From: Candidatus Woesearchaeota archaeon
Lineage (GTDB): Archaea; Nanobdellota; Nanobdellia; Woesearchaeales; UBA525
Length of the DNA: 7,445 nt
Reading direction: 5' to 3'
NCBI GenBank assembly: GCA_023252315.1
Contig: JAJPEB010000064.1
Location: forward strand, 1 to 7,445
How positions within the stretch are numbered: position 1 is the first letter of the stretch; every line of letters begins with the position of its first letter. The position numbers and the translations under genes are program-made. This document shows, piece by piece, positions 5,110 to 7,445 of this stretch. The notes below the pieces were generated by a model. The model was not told the origin of the DNA and searched no databases. It saw only the letters and a program-made list of their open reading frames with translations.

Positions 5110-5116
5110 CACCTCC
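5110..5116 (-). promoter_or_regulatory. Strong Shine-Dalgarno site of the Gly-rich protein gene
   Basis: GGAGGTG on the minus strand ends 4 bases before ATG 5105. It is the best ribosome binding site in the window and fixes the start of the gene. Confidence 0.85.
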
Positions 5117-5154
5117 ATATGCTATCCTGTAAGCATCGGAGTGGGGCTGGAACG

Positions 5155-5163
5155 TACTTATAC
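5155..5163 (-). promoter_or_regulatory. TATA box of the Gly-rich protein gene (leadered)
   Basis: GTATAAGTA on the minus strand is centred about 54 bases before ATG 5105. Transcription about 26 bases further on would give a leader of roughly 28 bases containing the Shine-Dalgarno site, unlike the leaderless genes in this window. Confidence 0.6.
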
Positions 5164-5286
5164 TTTCTCGATAGCTTATGGACACGAGGGCATATGGAGC
5201 AAGGCATGTGCGCGGGCCGTTCCCGACAAGGCGTGCACCAGAGCAGCAGGAGATCATGCCGCAGGCATGCGAGAGATGCCGCCGCG

Positions 5287-5559
5287 TCAGAGCCCGAGAG
5301 CTTTGGTCGCGTAGACAAACCATAGCGACGTGCACGCGGCGCCGGCAAGGATCCCGATGCCGAGCCATCTCCTCCCGAAGCGCATCGTGACGCCCGCCAT
5401 GCAGAGCGCGAGCGCGCCTGCCGCGAGCGCGAGCCCCCACCAGAGCCCGAACCCGAACAGCATCCAGCCGGCCGCGAAGCCGATTATGCCGTCGACGATC
5501 GCCCTCGCAGGCGTGTAGTACTCCTGATTCTTCCCGAACGAGAGGAGCGAGAGCGCCAT
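5287..5559 (-). CDS. 90-aa integral membrane protein, unknown function
   Basis: Starts at ATG 5559, placed by a TATA-like box about 27 bases upstream. The N-terminal 19 residues (including SFGKNQEYYTPAR) are polar. They are followed by hydrophobic stretches at about 20-39, 41-58 and 65-85, with a basic MRFGRR turn (59-64) between the last two, so three membrane helices are likely. The first half is rich in Gly and Trp (GWMLFGFGLWW). I recognise no family. It is transcribed divergently from the antiporter gene and shares a 102-base promoter region with it, so the two may be co-regulated; a functional link is inference. The gene is short but has a promoter, a coherent membrane topology and codon use like its neighbours. 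Confidence 0.7.
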   Translation of the reverse strand: MALSLLSFGKNQEYYTPARAIVDGIIGFAAGWMLFGFGLWWGLALAAGALALCMAGVTMRFGRRWLGIGILAGAACTSLWFVYATKALGL

Positions 5560-5582
5560 GGCCGCGGCGGAGGGAGCGGGAG

Positions 5583-5590
5583 TTAAAATA
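5583..5590 (-). promoter_or_regulatory. TATA box of the 90-aa membrane protein gene
   Basis: TATTTTAA on the minus strand is centred about 27 bases before ATG 5559, fitting a leaderless transcript. It is 41 bases from the antiporter TATA box on the other strand, so the two promoters are back to back. Confidence 0.65.
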
Positions 5591-5630
5591 CGTTGCTCTC
5601 TGCGCAGGCCCGGCGCAGGCGAGCAGAAGC

Positions 5631-5637
5631 TATATAA
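5631..5637 (+). promoter_or_regulatory. TATA box of the antiporter gene (leaderless)
   Basis: TATATAA is centred 28 bases before ATG 5662. No convincing Shine-Dalgarno spacing is seen, so the transcript is probably leaderless. Confidence 0.8.
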
Positions 5638-5661
5638 GCTCCCGGGGAGCGAGCGTCGCGC

Positions 5662-6870
5662 ATGGAGCTCGACCCGCTGCTCGCCGTCGTCGTGGGAGCC
5701 GCGATCGCGATCCTGTGCCTGGGAGTCGTGCTCCGCCAGCTGCGCCAGCCGTACGTGATCGGCTACATCCTCGTCGGCGTCGTGCTCGCGAACTTCAGCA
5801 ACAACATCCTCGGCATCCGCGACATCATCTTCCAGTTCGGCTCGCTCGGCGTCGTGCTCCTCCTCTTCTTCATCGGGATGCACATCTCCATCCCCTCGCT
5901 CGTCGCGCGCTGGCGCGTCGCGGTGCTCGGCACCTTCCTGCAGACGATCGCGACGGTGGGCGTCGTGTGGGTGCTCGGCGCGGCCCTCGGCTGGCCGCTG
6001 CGCCAGATCGTGCTCCTCGGCTTCGTCGTGAGCCTGAGCAGCACCGCGGTCGTGCTCAAGGTGCTCGCCGAGCGCAAGGAGCTGCGCACGAAGGTCGGGC
6101 AGAACGTGCTCGGCATCCTGCTCGTGCAGGACCTCGCGGTCATCCCGATGTTCATCGTGCTCGACGTCATGGGCGGCGAGTCGTACAGCAGCCTGAACGT
6201 GCTCCTCCAGGTCGTGGGCTTCCTGCTCATCGTCGGCCTCGTCGTGTGGATCAAGCGCCAGCGCCGCTTCAAGCTCCCCTTCGCGGGGCTCATCAAGAAC
6301 GACCACGAGCTGCAGGTCTTCGTCGCGATCCTGCTCTGCTTCGGCCTCGCACTCATCAGCGGCCTCTTCGGCCTCTCGACCGCGCTCGGCGCGTTCGTGG
6401 CGGGGCTCATCGTCGCGTCGGCGGACGCCACGAGCTGGGTGCAGAAGCACCTCAACTCGCTGCATGTGATCTTCGTCGCGGTCTTCTTCATCTACATCGG
6501 CATGCTCATCGACCTCCACTTCTTCATCGCGCACTGGTGGCTCATCCTGCTCCTCGTGCTCGCGGCGTTCGCCGCGAACACCGCGATCAACACGCTCGTG
6601 ATCCGCCTGCTCGGCGACAACTGGAAGGAGAGCTTCTACGCGGGCGGGCTGCTCTCGCAGATCGGGGAGTTCAGCTTCCTGCTCGGCACCGTCGGCTTCA
6701 AGAGCGGCATCATCAGCGACACGACGTACCAGATGGTGATCTCGATCATCGCGCTCACGCTGCTGCTCAGCCCGCTGTGGATCTCGCTCATCAAGAAGGC
6801 GGTGCGCATCGACGCGGACTACATCTTCGAGCTGCCCTCGCGCCTGGGGCGCGCGCTGCGCGGGAAGTAG
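5662..6870 (+). CDS. CPA2-family cation:proton antiporter (KefB/Na+/H+ exchanger transport domain)
   Basis: 402 aa, almost entirely hydrophobic, with about 12-13 membrane helices. Family landmarks: LRQPYVIGYILVGV (27-40), the unwound-helix motif SLSSTAVVLK (124-133), GILLVQDLAVIPM (151-163) whose Gln156-Asp157 matches the QD pair of KefC-like proteins and supplies the ion/proton-binding Asp, ALGAFVAGLI (241-250), FFIYIGMLID (275-284) and LSQIGEFSFLLG (331-342). It should exchange Na+ or K+ for protons across the cell membrane; the ion cannot be read from sequence. The C-terminus stops about 20 residues after the last helix, so the RCK/TrkA-N regulatory domain that makes KefB/KefC about 600 aa is absent. 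A TATA box fixes the start. It is divergent from the 90-aa gene and convergent with the DUF2127 gene, 19 bases away. Confidence 0.93.
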   Translation: MELDPLLAVVVGAAIAILCLGVVLRQLRQPYVIGYILVGVVLANFSNNILGIRDIIFQFGSLGVVLLLFFIGMHISIPSLVARWRVAVLGTFLQTIATVGVVWVLGAALGWPLRQIVLLGFVVSLSSTAVVLKVLAERKELRTKVGQNVLGILLVQDLAVIPMFIVLDVMGGESYSSLNVLLQVVGFLLIVGLVVWIKRQRRFKLPFAGLIKNDHELQVFVAILLCFGLALISGLFGLSTALGAFVAGLIVASADATSWVQKHLNSLHVIFVAVFFIYIGMLIDLHFFIAHWWLILLLVLAAFAANTAINTLVIRLLGDNWKESFYAGGLLSQIGEFSFLLGTVGFKSGIISDTTYQMVISIIALTLLLSPLWISLIKKAVRIDADYIFELPSRLGRALRGK

Positions 6871-6889
6871 CGCGCCCGCGTCCTGCAGT

Positions 6890-7378
6890 CTACGCCGCTG
6901 CCTTGCGCGCGGGCCGCCGCTTCCCCGGCTCCTTGCGCGCCCGCACGTACTCGAAGCGCAGCAGCGCGAGGATGACGATGTCGATCACCGTGAGCGCGAG
7001 CTGGAAGGGCGAGTGCGAGCGCGAGAAGAGATAGATCTGGTAGCACGTGAATGCGGTGAGCACGACGCCCGCGACGGGATACGCCCAGCGCGCCTTGCGC
7101 CACAGCGCGACGACGAGCCCGACCTTGATGACGCCGTGCACGAGCAGGTACGTGCTCGCGGCCGCCTGCGAGCCGAGCGAGACGCTCTTGAACATGCGCA
7201 GCACGGCGCGCGCGACGATGTCCCTGGGATCCTCGAGCACCTCGGACGTGAGCGCGGAGAGCAGGAGCCGGTCGATCGTCTGCGGATCGACCGCGAGCAG
7301 GATTGCGCCGCCGAGGATCTCGAGCGCGCCGCTCGCGAACTTGAGCGTGATGCCCGCCTCGAAGAGGTAGTGGAGCAC
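6890..7378 (-). CDS. DUF2127-family membrane protein; 5' end frameshifted or misassigned
   Basis: 162 aa counting from GTG 7378. Matches to DUF2127 (PF09900): LHYLFEAGITLKFASGALEI (2-21) at the start, LLVHGVIKVGLVVALWR (78-94), WAYPVAGVV (98-106), YQIYLF (113-118), and LTVIDIVILALLRFEYVR (129-146) near the end. Four membrane helices are expected (about 8-30, 74-92, 98-118, 125-142), with a basic cytoplasmic tail of about 20 residues. The function of the family is unknown. The start is odd: GTG 7378 has no ribosome site, and the in-frame codons just before it read IRRKRKPALS, a plausible basic lead-in to helix 1. An ATG at 7412 with a good Shine-Dalgarno site lies one base out of frame. A single extra base near 7405-7410 would explain this; the intact protein would be about 173 aa. 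Confidence 0.85.
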   Translation of the reverse strand: MLHYLFEAGITLKFASGALEILGGAILLAVDPQTIDRLLLSALTSEVLEDPRDIVARAVLRMFKSVSLGSQAAASTYLLVHGVIKVGLVVALWRKARWAYPVAGVVLTAFTCYQIYLFSRSHSPFQLALTVIDIVILALLRFEYVRARKEPGKRRPARKAAA

Positions 7379-7417
7379 GGAGAGCGCCGGCTTCCGCTTG
7401 CGTCGTATTCATCCCGG

Positions 7418-7424
7418 CCTCCCC
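7418..7424 (-). promoter_or_regulatory. Shine-Dalgarno-like site before ATG 7412, out of frame with DUF2127 gene
   Basis: GGGGAGG on the minus strand is 5 bases from ATG 7412, the expected spacing. The frame from that ATG does not give a recognisable protein, while the DUF2127 frame is offset by one base. The site therefore probably belongs to the DUF2127 gene and argues for a small indel. Confidence 0.5.
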
Positions 7425-7445
7425 TGGTCCGCTCAATCCCACGCG

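Noticed and set aside
5255..5269. Hairpin CATGCC-GCA-GGCATG after the 90-aa gene as a terminator
   Set aside because: On the minus strand it is not followed by a T-rich tract, so there is little support beyond a 6-bp stem.
5155..5348. Longer N-terminus for the Gly-rich protein, starting at 5348
   Set aside because: The extra 81 residues are not protein-like and cross the likely TATA box; the strong Shine-Dalgarno site points to ATG 5105.
5287..6534. A 415-codon minus-strand frame opposite the antiporter gene
   Set aside because: Upstream of ATG 5559 it is a charged Glu/Asp/Arg/His-rich shadow of the antiporter's hydrophobic codons. Only the last 90 codons look like a real protein.
6819..7442. 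A 207-codon minus-strand frame overlapping the DUF2127 gene
   Set aside because: It is Arg/Ala-rich shadow sequence; only its ATG 7412 and ribosome site are of interest, and these probably belong to the DUF2127 gene.

Overview
The window looks like GC-rich archaeal DNA. The evidence is a short archaeal-type triosephosphate isomerase (220 aa), TATA boxes centred about 26-28 bases upstream of several start codons (the signature of leaderless archaeal mRNAs), pyrimidine/T-rich tracts behind stop codons, and two minus-strand proteins with archaeal class III (pilin-like) N-termini. Together with small membrane proteins and an N-sequon-rich secreted protein, this would suit a DPANN-type archaeon (Woesearchaeota or a relative). 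That placement is inference; no marker gene here fixes it.

Layout. Positions 14-848 (+): a basic-tailed small membrane protein overlapping a thioredoxin that carries a very acidic C-terminal tail, followed by a T-rich terminator. Positions 849-1131: no confident gene; two adjacent perfect palindromes, a conserved sequence block and the lgt promoter. Positions 1132-1923 (+): Lgt, prolipoprotein diacylglyceryl transferase. Positions 2000-2662 (+): triosephosphate isomerase, whose 3' end overlaps a convergent gene by 20 bases. Positions 2643-4220 (-): a three-gene group reading right to left, made of a pilin-like protein with a disulfide-capable ectodomain, a 73-aa two-helix protein starting exactly where the first stops, and, after a 234-base array of five hairpins, a second pilin-like protein with an unclear start. 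Positions 4305-5105 (-): a secreted Gly/Ser/Asn/Thr-rich protein with its own promoter and Shine-Dalgarno site. Positions 5287-5559 (-) and 5662-6870 (+): a small membrane protein and a CPA2/KefB-like cation:proton antiporter transcribed divergently from a 102-base region holding both TATA boxes. Positions 6890-7378 (-): a DUF2127 membrane protein whose apparent ribosome binding site and ATG are one base out of frame with the body of the gene.

Most of the genes act at or outside the membrane: lipoprotein lipidation, pilin-like and glycosylatable surface proteins, ion transport, and small membrane proteins of unknown role. The strongest candidates for something undescribed are (a) the minus-strand surface cassette of two class III signal proteins with a translationally coupled two-helix partner, and (b) the palindrome-plus-conserved-block element that occurs twice, once before lgt and once before the second pilin-like gene, with traces of a conserved reading frame. 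Neither can be proved from this window alone.
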